Source: Vombatus ursinus
Lineage: Eukaryota; Chordata; Mammalia; Diprotodontia; Vombatidae
Reading direction: 5' to 3'
DNA length: 64,000 nt
Assembly (NCBI RefSeq): GCF_900497805.2
Contig: NW_020954562.1
Location: 19,683,162 to 19,747,161 of the forward strand
Shown here: positions 46,418-59,048 of the stretch, piece by piece
Numbering within the stretch: position 1 is the stretch's first letter
Layout of the letters: each line of letters starts with the position of its first letter
Notes under the pieces: model-generated
What the model was told of the DNA's origin: nothing
What the model saw: only the letters and a program-made list of their open reading frames with translations
The model's database searches: none
Made by a program: the position numbers and the translations under genes

Positions 46418-48399
46418 AGAGGTAAATAGGAAAGAGAAATCTTAAGGGACTTATTAAGGTTGAACTGTTTACATTACTACATGGAAAGATGATATTTGTA
46501 ACTCATGAGACCTTTGTCAGTATTATGGTAGTTGGAGAGAAAAAGTTATATGTATGTATGTAAAGATAGATAGATAAATAGAGGGCACAATTTGGAGCAT
46601 AAAATGAAGGGGTGAGAGGTGATTATACTGGGAGAAGAAGAAAGGGAGAGGTAGAATGGGGTAAATTATCTCACATAAAACAGAGAAGTAAAGACTTTTA
46701 CAGTGGAGGGGAAATGGGGTAAGGTGAGAGGGAATGAATGAATCTTATTCTCATCAGATTTGGCTTAAGGAGGGAATAACGTACACATTCAATTGTGTAT
46801 AGAAATCTATCTTACCCTACAGGAAAATAGGGGAGAAGGGAATGGGGGGGGAAGATAGAAGGCAGGACAAATTAGGGGAGGGGTTAATCAAAAGCAAACA
46901 CTTTTGAAGAGGGACAGGGCCAAAGGAGAGAATAGAATAAACAAGGGATAGGATGAAGGGAAATATTCACAATCTGTTTTTCGCAATCTGACTACTATGG
47001 AAGTGTTTGACATGACTACACATGTATAACCTGTACTGAGTTGCTTGCCTCCTCACTGAGGGTGGGTGGGGAGGAAGGAAGGGAGAAAATTTAGAACCCA
47101 AAGTTTTAAAATCAAATGTTAAAAAATTGTTTTCACATGCAATTGAGAAATAAGATATACAGGCAATGGGGTATAGAAATCTATCCTCCCCTACAGGAAA
47201 ATTGAAGGGGAAGGGGATAAGGGAAGGGGGCAGAAATAAAAGGAAGAGCACATTAGGGGAAGGGTTATTCAGAATGCATGCCATCTTGGCATGGGGGGAG
47301 GGACAAGATGGGGAGAAAATTTGGAACTCAAAATCTTGTGGGAATGAATGTTCAAAACTAAAATAAATAAATTAAAAAATAATAAAAAATTAAAAAACAA
47401 TAAAGAATCTACCAATCACCTGTTGAAAGAGAAAATGCCAAGGAATATTGTAGCCAAATTACAAAATTACCAGGTCAAAGAGAAAATACTGTAAGCAGCC
47501 AGAAAGAAACAATTTAAATATCACGGAACCACAGTCAGGATTATGCAGGTAGCTTCTATATTAAAAAAATCATAGCATGTTGAATATGATATTCCATAAG
47601 GCAAAGTAGCTTAACTTATAACCAAGGATCAACTACCCAGTGAAATTGAGCACAAAATTTCAGGGGAAGAGATGGACATTCAATGAAATAGTGGACTTCC
47701 AAACTTACCTGAAGAAAAGACCAGAACTTAACCAAAAATTTGATCTTCAAATACAAGATTCAAGACAGGCATAAAAAGGTAAACAGGAGAGGGAAAAAAC
47801 AAATAAACAAACAAACAACAACATGTTATTAATAAGAGCAAATTGTTTACATGCCTAAAAGAAAAGATGACATTTGTAACTCTTGAGAACTGTATTGTTA
47901 TTATGACATATAAAAGATATATACATAGAGAGAGGGCCTGGGTATAAGTTGACTTTGATGTGATCATAAAAAATCTAATTCAGTGGTGAAAAGGAATTAT
48001 AGTAGGAGAAGAGGAAAGGAGGCAGGCAAGGGTAAATTACATCACATAAAAAGACATAAACATCTATTAGAGTAGAGGGGAAAAAAGGAGGGAGATGAGC
48101 ATTGTTTGAACCTTACTCTCATCAGATTAGGTTCAAAGAGGGAATAACACAATCAGTTAAGTATAAAAATCTAACTTACACTATAGGAAGTAGGGGAGGA
48201 AAGGGAAAAGAAAAGGGAGGGGGTGAATAGAAGGAAGGAGGAAGTAAGGGTAAAGGGGAAAAAGCAGAGGGGGATCATAGAAGGGAGAGCAGATTAAGGG
48301 AAGTGATGGTTGAAAGCACAACCCTAGTGAAGAGTGAAAAGGAAAAAGGAGAGAGAAAAGTATAAACGGGGGGGAAATAGAATGGAGAGAATGGCACAG

Positions 48400-51199
48400 A
48401 TAGTAATCATAACTGTAATGTGAATGGGATGAACTCTCCCATAAAATGAAAATAGACAGCAGATTGGATTAAAAACAATATGTTGTTTACAAGAAACATA
48501 TTTGAAGCTAAGGGAAACACACAAAGTAAAGGTAAAAAGCTGGAGTAGAATATGTAATGCTTCAGCTGATGTAAAAAAAAAGAAAAAAAAGCAGGGGTAG
48601 CAATCCTGATCTCAGACAAAGCAAAAGCAAAAATAGATCTAACTAAAAAAGATAAGCAAGAAAACTGCATCCTGCTAAAAGGTACCATAGGCAATGAAGT
48701 AATATTGTTACTAAACATATATACACCAAGTGGTAATAGCATCCAAATTCTTAGAGCAGAAGTTAAGGGAGTTACAGGAAGAAATAGACAGCAAACTATA
48801 CTGGTGGAGGACCTCAACCTGCCCTTCTCAGAACTAGATAAATCTAACCACAAAATACATAAGAAAGAAGATAAGGAGGTGAATAGAATTTTAGAAAAGT
48901 TAGATATGGTAGACCTCTGGAGGAAATTGAATGAGGATAGAAAGGAATATACCTTTTTCTCAGTGGTACATGGCACCTACACCAAAATTGATCATGTACT
49001 AGGGCATAAAAACCTAGCAATCCAATTCAGGAAGGCAAAAATATTAAATGCATTGCAATAAAAATTGCATGTAATAAAGAGCCATGGAAAGATAAACTAA
49101 AAATTAATTGGAAACTAAACAACCTAATCCTAAAGAATGAGTGGGTCAAAAGACAAATCATAGACACAACAACTTCACCCAAGAGAATAGCAATAATAAG
49201 ACAACATAGCAAAACTAATTAGATACAGCCAAAGCAGTTCTTAAAGGAAGTTTTACATCTCTAAATGATTGTATGAATCATTTTTCTTCATTTTGAAGAA
49301 AGCAGAGATCAATGAATTGGGTTGGCAATTAAAAAAGCTAGAAAAAGAACTAATTAAAAATACCTAACCAAATACCAAATTAGAAATTCTGAAACCTCCC
49401 AAAGAAGATGAATAAAAATGAAATTAAGAATATTATTGAACTAATAAATAAAACTAAGAGATGATTTATGAAAAAAACAATAAAAGAGATAAAATTGTGC
49501 TTAATTTAATTTAAAAAAAAGAAAGAAGAAAACCAAACTACAACTATCAAAAATGAAAAGGGTGAATTCACCACCAATGAAGAGGAAATCAAAACAATAA
49601 TTACAAGCTATTTTGCTCAATACGCCAATAAATTTGACAATCTTGGTGAAATGGATTAATATTTGCAAAAATATAAATTGCCCAGATTAACAGAAAAGGA
49701 AATAAAATACTTAACCCCATTTCAGAAAAAGAAATTGAACAAGCCATCAATGAACTCCCTAGGAAAACATCTCCATGGTAAGATGGATTTACAAGTGAAT
49801 TCTATCAAACATTTAAAGAATAATTAATTCCAATACTGCACAACCTATTTGGAGAAATAAGTGAAGAAGGAGCCCTACCAAATTCTTTTTATGATACAAA
49901 TATGGTGCTGATAACTAAACTGGAAAGAGCCAAAAGAGAGAAGGAAAATTATAGACCAATTTCACTAGTGAATATAGATGCAAAAATGTAAATAAAATGT
50001 TAGCAAATAGTTTACAATAACTTATCACAAGAATAATACACTATTACCAGGTTTAATTTGTACCAGGAATGCAGGGCTGGTTCAATATTAAGAAAACTAT
50101 CACCATAACTGACCATATCAACAACCAAACTAACAGAAACCATATGATTATCTCAATAGATGCATAAAAAACATTTGACAAAATACAACACCCATTCCTG
50201 TTATGAACACTGGAGAACATAACAATAAATGTAGTCTCCTGTAAAATGATAGGTAGCATATATCTAAAACCATCAACAAGCATTATATGTAATGGGCATA
50301 TAAGCTACAAGCTTTTCCAATAAAATCGGGGGTGAAACAAGGATGTCCATTATCAATTCTGTTATTTGATAGTGTACTAGAAATGTTAGCTTTAGCAATA
50401 AGAGCAGAAAAAGAAATTGAAGGAATTAGAATAGGCCAAGAAGAAGCAAAGCTATTAGTCTTTGCAGATGATATGGTGGTATACTTAGAGAATCCTAGGA
50501 AATTAAGTCAAAATTACTTGAAATAATAAATAAATTTGGCAAAGTTGTAGGATATAAAATAAACCAACATAAATCATAGGCATTTCTATATATTACTAAC
50601 AAAGCCCAACAACAAGAATTAGGAAGAGAAATTACACTTAAAGTTAAAGTAGGCATTATTAAATATTTGGGAGACTACCTGCCAAAACAAACTCAGGAAC
50701 TAGATGAACACAATCACAAAACACTTTTCACACAAATAAAGTCATATCTAAATTATTGGAAAAATGTCAATTGCTCATGGATAGGCTGAGTCAATATAAT
50801 AAAAATGACAATTCAACCTAAATTAGTTTACTTATTCAGTGCTATACCAATCAAACTACAAACAATTATACTATAGAGCTGGAAAAAAACAATTACAAAA
50901 TTCATCTGGAAGAACTAAAGGTCCAGAATATTAAGGGAATTAATGAAAAGAAATGCTAGGGAAGGTGACCTAGCTGTACCTAATCTTAAATTGTATTATG
51001 AAACAGTAATCATGAAAACTACTTGGTACTGGCTAAGAAATAGAGTGGTAGATCAGTGGAATAGGTTTGGTATGCAAGAAACAACAGACAATGACTATAG
51101 TAATCTACTATTTGATAACTCCAAAGACTCCAGCTTCTGGATAAAAACTAACTGTTTAACAAAAATGGCTGGGAAAACTGGAAAATGTTATGACACAAG
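48400..51199 (+). pseudogene. L1-D ORF2 (endonuclease and reverse transcriptase), decayed and 3'-truncated
   Basis: L1 ORF2 proteins nick target DNA and copy RNA at the nick. Endonuclease text: AILISDKAKAKIDL-like near 48600, LNIYTPSGN (48707), EDLNLPFSELDKSN (48805) and FFSVVHGTYTKIDHVLGHK (about 48955-49015). RT text: a degenerate SPGPDGF region near 49775, GMQGWFNI near 50070, VKQGCPLS (50330), then the catalytic box [15 protein letters not shown] near 50460. The connection region GDLAVPNLKLYYETVIMKTT lies at 50965. The Cys-rich C-terminus is absent. Several stops and frameshifts; inactive. Confidence 0.85.
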
Positions 51200-52071
51200 T
51201 TTTTTTAAATTTTTTTTATTATTTTCTTTTTTCGTTTTCTTTTTAGTTTTAGTTTTCAACATTCACTTCCACAAGATTTTGAGTTCCAAATTTTCTCCCC
51301 ATCTCATCCCTCTCTCCACCCCAAGATGGCATGCATTCTGTATACCCCTTCCCCTAATCTGCTCTCCCTTCTATCTCACCCTCCCTTCTCTTTTTCCCTT
51401 CCCCTTTTATTTTCCTGTAGGGCAGGATAGATTTCTATACCCCATTTCCTGTATTTTTTATTTCCCAGTTGCATGTGAAAACAATTTTTTTAACATGTGT
51501 TTTTAAAACTTTGGGTTCCAAATTTCCTCCCTTCCTCCCTCCCCACCCACCCTCATTGAAAAAGCAAGCAACTAGATGCAGGTTATACATGTGGAGTCAT
51601 GCAAAACGCTTCCTTAGTAGTCATGTTGTGAAAAACTAAGTATATTTCCCTTCATCCTATCCCGTTTCCTCATTTATTCTCTTCTCTCTTTTGACCTGGT
51701 CCCTTCTCAGAGTGTTTGCTCCTGATTACCCCCTCCCCCAATCTACCCTCCCTTCTATTATCACCCTGATTTCTTGTCCCCTCCTCCCCCATACTCAATC
51801 TACCCATAGATTTCCATACCCAATTGAATCTGTATGTTATTCCCTCCTGAAGTCAAATCATATGAGAATAAGATTCACTCATTCCCTCTCACCTTCCCCA
51901 TTCCCCCTTCACTGTAAAAGCCTTTTATTGTCATTTTATGTGAGATAATTTACTCCATTCTACCTCTCCCTTTCTCCTTCTCCAGTATAATCCTCTCTCA
52001 CCCCTTAATTTTATTCTCTCGATATCATCCTTTTATCTTCAACTCACCCTGTGCCCTCTATCTATCTATCC

Positions 52072-52133
<62 letters not shown>

Positions 52134-53114
52134 ATCTATATATCTATATCTATATCTATCTATCTACCTATCTATCTATATCTCTATATCTATATACCCA
52201 CACATACATATAATTTTTACTCTCCAACTACCCTAATACTGACAAAGGATTCATGAGTTACAAATATCATGTTCCCATGCCAGAATGTAAACAGTTCAAC
52301 CTTAATAAGTCCCTTATGATTTCTCTTTCCTGTTTACCTCTTCATTTTTCATTTGAATCTTATATTTGAAAGTTAAATTTTCTATTCAGCTCTGGTCTTT
52401 TCATCAACAATGCTTGAAAGTCCCCTATTTCACTGAATATCCATTTTTCCCCTGAAGGACTATACTCAGTTTTGCTGGGTAGGTGATTTTTTGGTTGCAA
52501 TCCTATCTCCTTTGCCCTCCAGAATATCATATTCCAAGCCCTGAGGGCCCTTAATATAGAAGCAGCTAAAACTTATGTTATCCTGATTGTGTTTCCACAA
52601 TACTTCAATTGTTTCTTTCTGGCCATTTGCAATATTTTCTCCTTGACCTGGGAACTCTGGAAGTTGGTAACAATATTCCTGGGAGCTTTCCTTTGGGGAT
52701 CTCTTTAAGGAGTTGATCGGTGTATTCTTTCAATTTCTATTTTGCCCTTTGGTTCTAAAATATCAGTTTTCCTTGATAATTTCTTGAAAGATGATGTCTA
52801 GGCTCTTTTTTTTTGATCATGGCTTTCAGATAATCCAATAAGTATTAAATTATCTCTTCTGCATCTAATTTCCAGGTCAGTTATTTTTCCAATGAGATAT
52901 TTCACATTGTTTTCCATTTTTTCATTCTTTTGGATTTGTTTTACAGTGTCTTGATTTCTCATAAAGTCACTAGCTTTTAATTGCTCCATTCTAATTTTTA
53001 AGGAAGTATTTTCTTTAGTGAGCTTTTGGACTTCCTTTTCCATTTGGCCAATTTTGCTTTTTAGGGCATTCTTCTCCCCATTGGCTTTTTGGACCTTTTT
53101 TGCCATTTGGGTTA
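51200..53114 (-). mobile_element. HAL1-C: 5'-truncated HAL1, inverted
   Basis: On the minus strand it runs from within the ORF1 coiled coil (53114) through RRM start (RRDNLILIGLSESHDQKK at about 52830) to the ORF1 end near 52343, then the HAL1-type 3' region, and ends in a T-rich run at 51200-51245 that is the reversed A-tail. Both 3'-UTR-like ends (about 51280 and 51510) seen in HAL1-A and -B are present. A TCTA microsatellite lies in its 3' region. No target-site duplication was found, and the flanking L1 does not continue seamlessly. Confidence 0.9.
52056..52200. repeat. (TCTA)n microsatellite inside HAL1-C
   Basis: About 20 near-perfect TCTA units, then mixed TATA/TCTA. HAL1-A (8665-8690) and HAL1-B (46565-46583) have only a few GATA units at the matching place, so this is an expansion of an element-borne seed. 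Confidence 0.97.
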
Positions 53115-53530
53115 GCAGAACCAGGAGAATGTTGTACACAGTAACAGCCACATTGTGTGATGATTAACTTTGATAGACTTAGCTCTTCTAAGCAATGCAA
53201 GGATCTAAGACATATCCAAAAATCTCTTGATGGAAAATGCTATCCCCATACAGAGAAAGAAGTATGGACTTGCAATGCAGATTGAAACATAGTATTTGCT
53301 GCTTTTTTCTCTTGTTTTATTTTGTTTCTTCTTTCTTGTGGTTCCTCCTATTGATTCTAATTCTACTTTACAACATGACTAATGTGAAAATATGTTTAAT
53401 AGGAACGTATATGTAGAGCCTATATCAGATTGCACACTGTCTTGGGGAGGGAGGTGAGGAGGGAGGGGGAGAAAATTTAAAACTCAAAAGCTTATGGAAG
53501 TGAATGTTGAAAATTAAAAATAAATTTTAA
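53115..53530 (+). mobile_element. L1 end of ORF2 and 3' UTR, sense
   Basis: It begins at the sequence around the ORF2 stop ('agcagaaccaggagaatg') and continues with the 3' UTR ('gttcctcctattgattc', 'gggagggggagaaaattt') and an A-rich end. It closely resembles the 3' UTR of L1-G, and is probably the remaining end of L1-D. Confidence 0.85.
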
Positions 53531-53554
53531 AAATAGAGAGAAAATGAATTTTCC

Positions 53555-53690
53555 CTCCTTTGAGGTCCTCAAACAGAAGCCCAGTGATCACTTATTTGGT
53601 ATATTATAGTGGAGATGCCCTTCATGTATGATTTACCCTAGATAGATGCTGAAGTCCCTTCTATATTTCAAGTTCAATGATTTTACAAAT
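53555..53690 (+). mobile_element. CR1/L3 LINE 3' end
   Basis: 'gaggtcctcaaacagaagcc', 'agtgatcacttatttggtat' and 'gctgaagtcccttctatat' are the last part of a CR1-like 3' end. Confidence 0.6.
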
Positions 53691-53794
53691 ACATTTGAAG
53701 ATGGAAGGACTGGAGATTATTCTTTGTTGTGTTATTTGCTGGAAATATGCACTTATAGATACAGATTTGCCATGTAGGAATTTTGAACCTAGTA

Positions 53795-53910
53795 GTGTTA
53801 TTGCTGGATCAAAGGGTATGTATGCAAAGTTTTAAAGTCATTTGGGCATAGTACCAAATTATTCTCCAAAGTGGTTGAATCAATTTACAGTAAGAACATT
53901 TTTGTATGGA
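53795..53910 (-). mobile_element. Old L1 ORF2 C-terminal fragment, antisense
   Basis: 'tgctggatcaaagggtatg', 'tcatttgggcatagtacc' and 'ctccaaagtggttgaatc' reverse the segment seen in sense near 24.8 and 29.6 kb. Confidence 0.75.
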
Positions 53911-54204
53911 GTTATAACTTCCAGAGCCAAAGCTAAGATGATGTCATAGAGGAAGAATTTGAAACTCAAAATGTAAAAATTAATTAATTAATTAAAATGT
54001 TAACAAAAGTTGATACTTTTTTTTAAAAGCACATGCTTGTATGAATAATATTGAGAGCAACTGGAAGTGAAGTGGGCAAGATATGATTTAGAGTTTAATG
54101 TTATCACAATGAGAAATGAGTCAAAAATAAATAAGTTGGTTCCTTTATGAACTTTTGTTTAGTGGAATAAGAACCAATAAAATATATTATTGTGTTACAG
54201 TAAT
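53911..54204. other. Unassigned
   Basis: No recognised feature. Confidence 0.4.
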
Positions 54205-54415
54205 AGAGCACATTAAAGTTTGCAAAATAGCACCTCATTTGATATTCTCAAAGATAAGGTAGATATTATTATCTCCATTTTACAGATGAGGAAATTGAGC
54301 AAAAGAGAAGCTTACTGATTTGCCCAGGATTGCACAGCTAGTGTCTAAGGTAGGATTGGAACTCACACTTTCCTGTCTCTGAATCTAGTACTTTATCTTG
54401 TAAGTTACTTTGCTA
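54205..54415 (-). mobile_element. MIR/THER1-type SINE, antisense
   Basis: 'tctccattttacagatgagg', 'ttgcccaggattgcacagct' and 'ctgaatctagtactttatc' form the reversed family in order. Confidence 0.8.
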
Positions 54416-56251
54416 ACAGCTAAAATAAGAGCAGAAAGTAACCTAAAACTGAATTCTGTGTAACTATAATAACTAAATAAGTTTGATCCCAGAAAAGAAT
54501 TAAGAAAATATACTTTTCATTTCTTTGCAAAGGAGGACAGTATGCATGTGGATTATTCCCCTAGTGTGATTCATAACTATTGTGTTTCTTGAATTTACTG
54601 ATTTTTTTAAATCTTTGATACAAGGAATGTCTCAATGATTAGCAAAAGAGAAAAGTTACATGTCTTTAAAGGAATACAATGTAAAAATGTAAGATGAACA
54701 AGATAAACATAAAGATATTAATAAGGTTGTGAGTTTATGACCATGGGGACATGCAAACCTTTGATCTATATAGCAACAATAGTGCCTGCCATTTGAGAAC
54801 TTTCTTTTTGAGCTCTTTCTAAGGTAGCCAGATGAAATTTTAAAAATGAAATTGTGAGCATTAATTAACTTACAACTCCTAACAAGTGCTCACAATAATG
54901 TGAAAGACTTGTATTTCTATTTTTAAGAATATAAATTAGGATAATTTAAATTTTGTTAATATTTACACTTTATGTTTAGAATTCTGTGACCTTTAGCCCT
55001 TTAGAACTTTAGCACTACCTCAGATTTCTCATATGTACATATACATGCTTCAAAAAGAAAAAAAGAGAGAGAGAATGACTCTCTCATTGGGTACTCTCCA
55101 CTAAAACAGATCATAACTAATACAAGTCTTGTTAGATATCAGTTCTTTGGGATATTTCATGAGCAGCTGTGACTGACAAATGCCATAACTTGATAACCAA
55201 CTTTCTGCTGATTAGCGTCTCCATACATAAGTCTTCTAGTTATCAATATGGAGTCACACCTAATGCCTGTTTAACTTGGTAGGACATGCCAGAGTATATC
55301 CTTCAGTAACCCAAAGTCTCTTCCATGCTACTTTGAGGCAATGAGGCAGGATTTTAGTTGGATGATCCAGATAATAATAACAACAACAATAACAACACTA
55401 TACTTAACAAAATCTCAAACCTACTTAAGGTTGTACAGATATCTTCATATGAATACGTTCCTTAATATACTTTAAGACTTAGTCCATGGAAAATTGATAG
55501 AAAAATATCCAGTAGCAAAGATACATGGAATGTTGAATTGTAAGTTCATATGCCAAGCTAAAGTAATTAAGCATAGATATTTTCATTTACAGGACTGGGA
55601 AATAAGTTAAGTCCTGAAAACAAGATGAATTGAGGAAGAGACTGCTAATAGGAGAAGATAAACCCAATGAAGTAATGGAATCAATTCTGCCTTTCAGGAA
55701 GAAATTCAGGTATTTTTAGCCAACCTCAAGTTTTATTATTGGTAATTACTTTATTGATCAATTGGCATTGCATCACCTTCACTATTGTCATCACTCATGA
55801 TTTTATGTTGTATATAATACATTATATTTATGTACATATGCATGCTATGATGTATTGCTGAATGTTTAATAACCAGCTGTTTGAAAGTGCCCAATACCCT
55901 TTTGAATTTAATCCACATTAACATTTTTTGCCTCCCCTTTCTTAAATCTAGAAATCAACAAAACAATAAACCAACACCTGATTTGTAGCATTTGTTGATT
56001 TCTAAAGTATGCATGCTCACACTGAAAATGTAACAATTGACTCTTCAAGAGCAATTTGGCTTTAGCACAACCCTGGATATATACATATTTTCATTTTACA
56101 AAATACCTCCCTCCCAACAAGAAAGGGAAAGTCAGGTACAAATGAAATTCATCCCATTTTTTTTTCAGATTGTGAAATAGTCTCTGAGAGGTCACATGAG
56201 TTTTTGAGAATCAAACAGTATCTTTGTAACTAGAAATCATCATCAAGCTAT
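54416..56251. other. Long repeat-poor stretch
   Basis: About 1.8 kb with no named repeat and no coding signal, except a small AAT/AAC run at 55373-55400. Its unique look makes it a reasonable place to look for conserved noncoding sequence. Confidence 0.45.
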
Positions 56252-56430
56252 TATAGGATGATAGATTTAGAGTTAGAAGGGACCTTAGAGATCCCCTAGG
56301 CCTGTCCTTTTGTTTTGAAAATTGGGAAACTGATGCCTATGGATGAAAACTGATTTATCTGAGGTAGCAAGTGGAAGAGCTGGAATTTGAGCTCAGGTCT
56401 TCTCATTCTAAAACTAGTATTATTACTGTT
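56252..56430 (-). mobile_element. MIR-like SINE with CR1-like end, antisense
   Basis: 'gatagatttagagttagaag', 'ggaccttagagatcccctag' and, further on, 'gagctggaatttgagctca' give the reversed form of the SINE seen in sense at 61.9 kb. Confidence 0.7.
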
Positions 56431-56499
56431 CCAAAATCTCAAAAACATAAGGCCAATTAAAGTCATGAACTTAATTTGGAGCTTATTTTAGTATATGTT

Positions 56500-58685
56500 G
56501 TAGGATGTTTGTCTACACCAAGTTTCTGTTAGACTATTTTCCAGTTTGCCAATGGTTTTGTCAAATACTGATTTCTTGCCACAATAGTTGGGATCTTTCA
56601 CCACTGTGTTTCATTGCTTCTGGTTTTTATGTTCCTAATCTGTTCTAATGATGCAGTTCTTGATTTCTTAATCAGGACTAAAATATTTTGATTGTTTTTG
56701 TTTGGTTGTATAATTTCAGGTCTGGTGCTATTAGGTACTAGCACTTCCAACATTTTTTTTCATAAAATTCATCAACATTATGGACCTTTTAGTGCTTGAC
56801 ATATTGTTTTTTTTAAATTATCATCATTATTAGTTTTGTTCTATAAAGCCATCCTTTGGTAGTTTGAGTCGTATGGCTCTACGGAAACAAATTAATTAAG
56901 ATAACATTGTCATTTTTATTAATGCTTTCAGCCTACCTATTAGAAATTAATATTTCTCCAATTGTTTCAACCTATATTAACTTACATAAAGAATGTTTTG
57001 AATCTGTGTTCATAGTTCTTGTGTAGGTCTTGGCAGTTGTACACTTAATATTTTATTTTTATGAAGTTATTTCAAATAGATTTTCACTTTCTATATCTCC
57101 CTGCTGAATTTTGTTAGCAATACACAAAATTGTAGATGATATATGTTTTTATTATATATCCTTCAACTTTGCTGAAGCTGTTTCAATTAGTTGTTTGTTT
57201 TAGGTGACTTTTTAGGGTTCTCTAGGTATACTATCATGTCACCTACAAAAAAATCTTTGCCTATGTTTATTCCTCAATATCTTATTTCTTGTCTTTTTGC
57301 TGTAGCTAACACTTCTGTCATTGTATTGAATAGCAATAGTGATAATGAACATCATTACTATACCCTTGATCTTGCTGAAAAGGTTATTACTTTAACCTCA
57401 TTATGTATAATTATGGCTCTTAGTGTTAGATAAATATTATTTATCATACAATGAAAGCTCTATTTATTCCTATTTTTCCTAGTGTTTTAATAGAAATGAG
57501 TTACATCTTGTCAAAAACTTTTTTCTGCATCTATTGATATTATCATATCATTTTTTAAAAATAATTGTTATTAACATGGACAATTATATTCATAATTTTC
57601 TTAATATTGAACCAGCTTTGTATTCCTGCATAAGTCCAACTTGGAGGATATCTCTATGAGATGCTTATTGCTATAGTCTCCTTGTTGATATTTAATTTAA
57701 AAAATTTTATATCCATATTCTTTAGAGATAGTGGTCTAATATTGTTTAATTTCTTCTCTGTTTTGACCTTTTTTGTTTTAGGAAAAAGACCATATTTGGA
57801 TCATAAAAGGAATTTGGTAGGACCCTTACTTTTCCTATTATTTTCAAACAGCTTTTGTAATATTAGAATCATTTTTCTTTATTTTATGGGAATTTTTGTA
57901 AATTAATCTAGTTTCAGATTTTTTTTCCTTTGAGAGGTGATTTTTTTGGCTTGTTACATTTTTTTTCCTAAAATTGGGTTGTCTTCTATTTCTCATTTTC
58001 ATTATCTGGAATTTTATACTTTTAAAAATAATCATTTCCTTTAGATTGTCAATTTTATTGGCATACGATTGTTTCAATTAGTTGCTAACAATTTTTATTT
58101 ATTCTTTATTGATTTTGAATTCACTTTTTTCAATTTTGATTGTAGTAATTTGGTTTTCCTCTTTTTCTTTCTTATCTTCTATGTTTTCTATTTGTCCATT
58201 TTATAATTTTAATAGTTCCTAACATTTATTAATTCAATGAGGGTTTTGTTCACTTGTGTTTTTCTAGTCTTTGATTTTCAGAATTTCTACCTTGAAATTC
58301 AATGTGGGGTTCAAAACTTGTTGCTTTTCCAGTCATTTTTTGTTCCATGTGAATTCATTTATTTGATTTTCTTTTACTGATGAATATGTTTGGAAATATA
58401 AATTTTGCTTAAAAATTGTTTTGGCTCCATTCCCAAAATTTTAATATGTCATCTTGTTATTGTAATTATACTTAATGAAAATAGTTATTTTTATGATTTG
58501 TTCTATGATTGATACATTCTTTAAGATTAAGTTATTTAGGCTCCAAATAATTTCAATCATTTCTTCAGTGTCTCTTTTGTAATATAATTTTTATTGCATT
58601 GTGGTCCATAAAAGAGTCATTTTTTCCTGCATTTTGAGATGTTTATGCTCTAATACACAATCAATTTTTGTGAAGCAATTTTTAA
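56500..58685 (-). mobile_element. Old L1 ORF2, inverted 5' segment of a likely twin-primed L1
   Basis: On the minus strand it runs from endonuclease (58685; the antisense of the 'atgctctaatacacaatcaa' stretch) through the region before RT (58260-58100), the RT (about 57250, where the antisense of the FxDD box falls in 'ggtatactatcatgtcacct') to the connection region near 56530. It joins head-on to a sense L1 3' end. Many breaks; old. Confidence 0.75.
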
Positions 58686-59016
58686 AGGAAAAAAAGATAA
58701 ACTACAAATAGCTATATGAATATATGCTCTAATGAGCACTAATAATTAGAGAAATTCAAATGGCAGTAAATCTGAGTTTCTTCCCCACACACCCTTAGAC
58801 TGGCACAGCTGACCAAAAAAAAATATTAAAAATGTTCAAGGGTCTTCAGGTAAACATGCAAATTTATACATTCTTAGTAGACTTGTGAATTGATCTAGCC
58901 ATTCTGGAAATGAAATTGGAACTATGCCTAACAAATTACTAAACAATGTATTTCCTTTTAGACAATGACACCACTAGGCCTATTCCATAAAGCAATCTAA
59001 GAAAGAAGCAAAGGAG

Positions 59017-59048
<32 letters not shown>

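Larger units (their letters stand above)
44463..47414 (+). mobile_element. HAL1-B: ORF1-only L1 inserted in ORF1 of L1-D, with target-site duplication
   Basis: The body is about 44476-47401, starting GAGGGTTAGAGCCAAGATGG. Flanks AAAGAATCTGCCA (44463-44475) and AAAGAATCTACCA (47402-47414) match 12 of 13, and L1-D ORF1 reads on after them. It has an 860-bp leader holding a 128-codon open frame, ORF1 at 45335-46417, and a non-coding 3' region with two L1 3'-UTR-like ends (about 47090 and 47320), then an A-rich tail. There is no ORF2 anywhere. Its structure is collinear with HAL1-A at 6594-9527. Confidence 0.92.
43012..51199 (+). mobile_element. L1-D: long L1 with 5' UTR, host of HAL1-B (and of HAL1-C at its right edge)
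   Basis: It starts near 43012 in the usual L1 leader manner (AGTCAAGATGGCAAAG). The GC-richer 5' UTR runs to about 43810. ORF1 runs 43810-44462 and, after HAL1-B, 47415 to about 47770. A purine-rich spacer reaches about 48400, and ORF2 runs from there to 51199, where it is cut by inverted HAL1-C. A 3' UTR of the same type stands beyond HAL1-C at 53115-53530, and about 0.8 kb of the ORF2 end is missing between. Both ORFs carry several stops and frameshifts. Confidence 0.88.

Noticed and set aside
48407-48976. 189-codon minus-strand frame
   Set aside because: It is the antisense shadow of the L1-D endonuclease region; the plus strand carries the recognisable ORF2 text.
50943-51506. 187-codon plus-strand frame
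   Set aside because: The first 85 residues are L1 ORF2; the rest is antisense HAL1-C 3' region entered by chance across the junction at 51200.
52056-52200. CRISPR-like or satellite array
   Set aside because: A simple tetranucleotide tract without spacers; a microsatellite inside HAL1-C.
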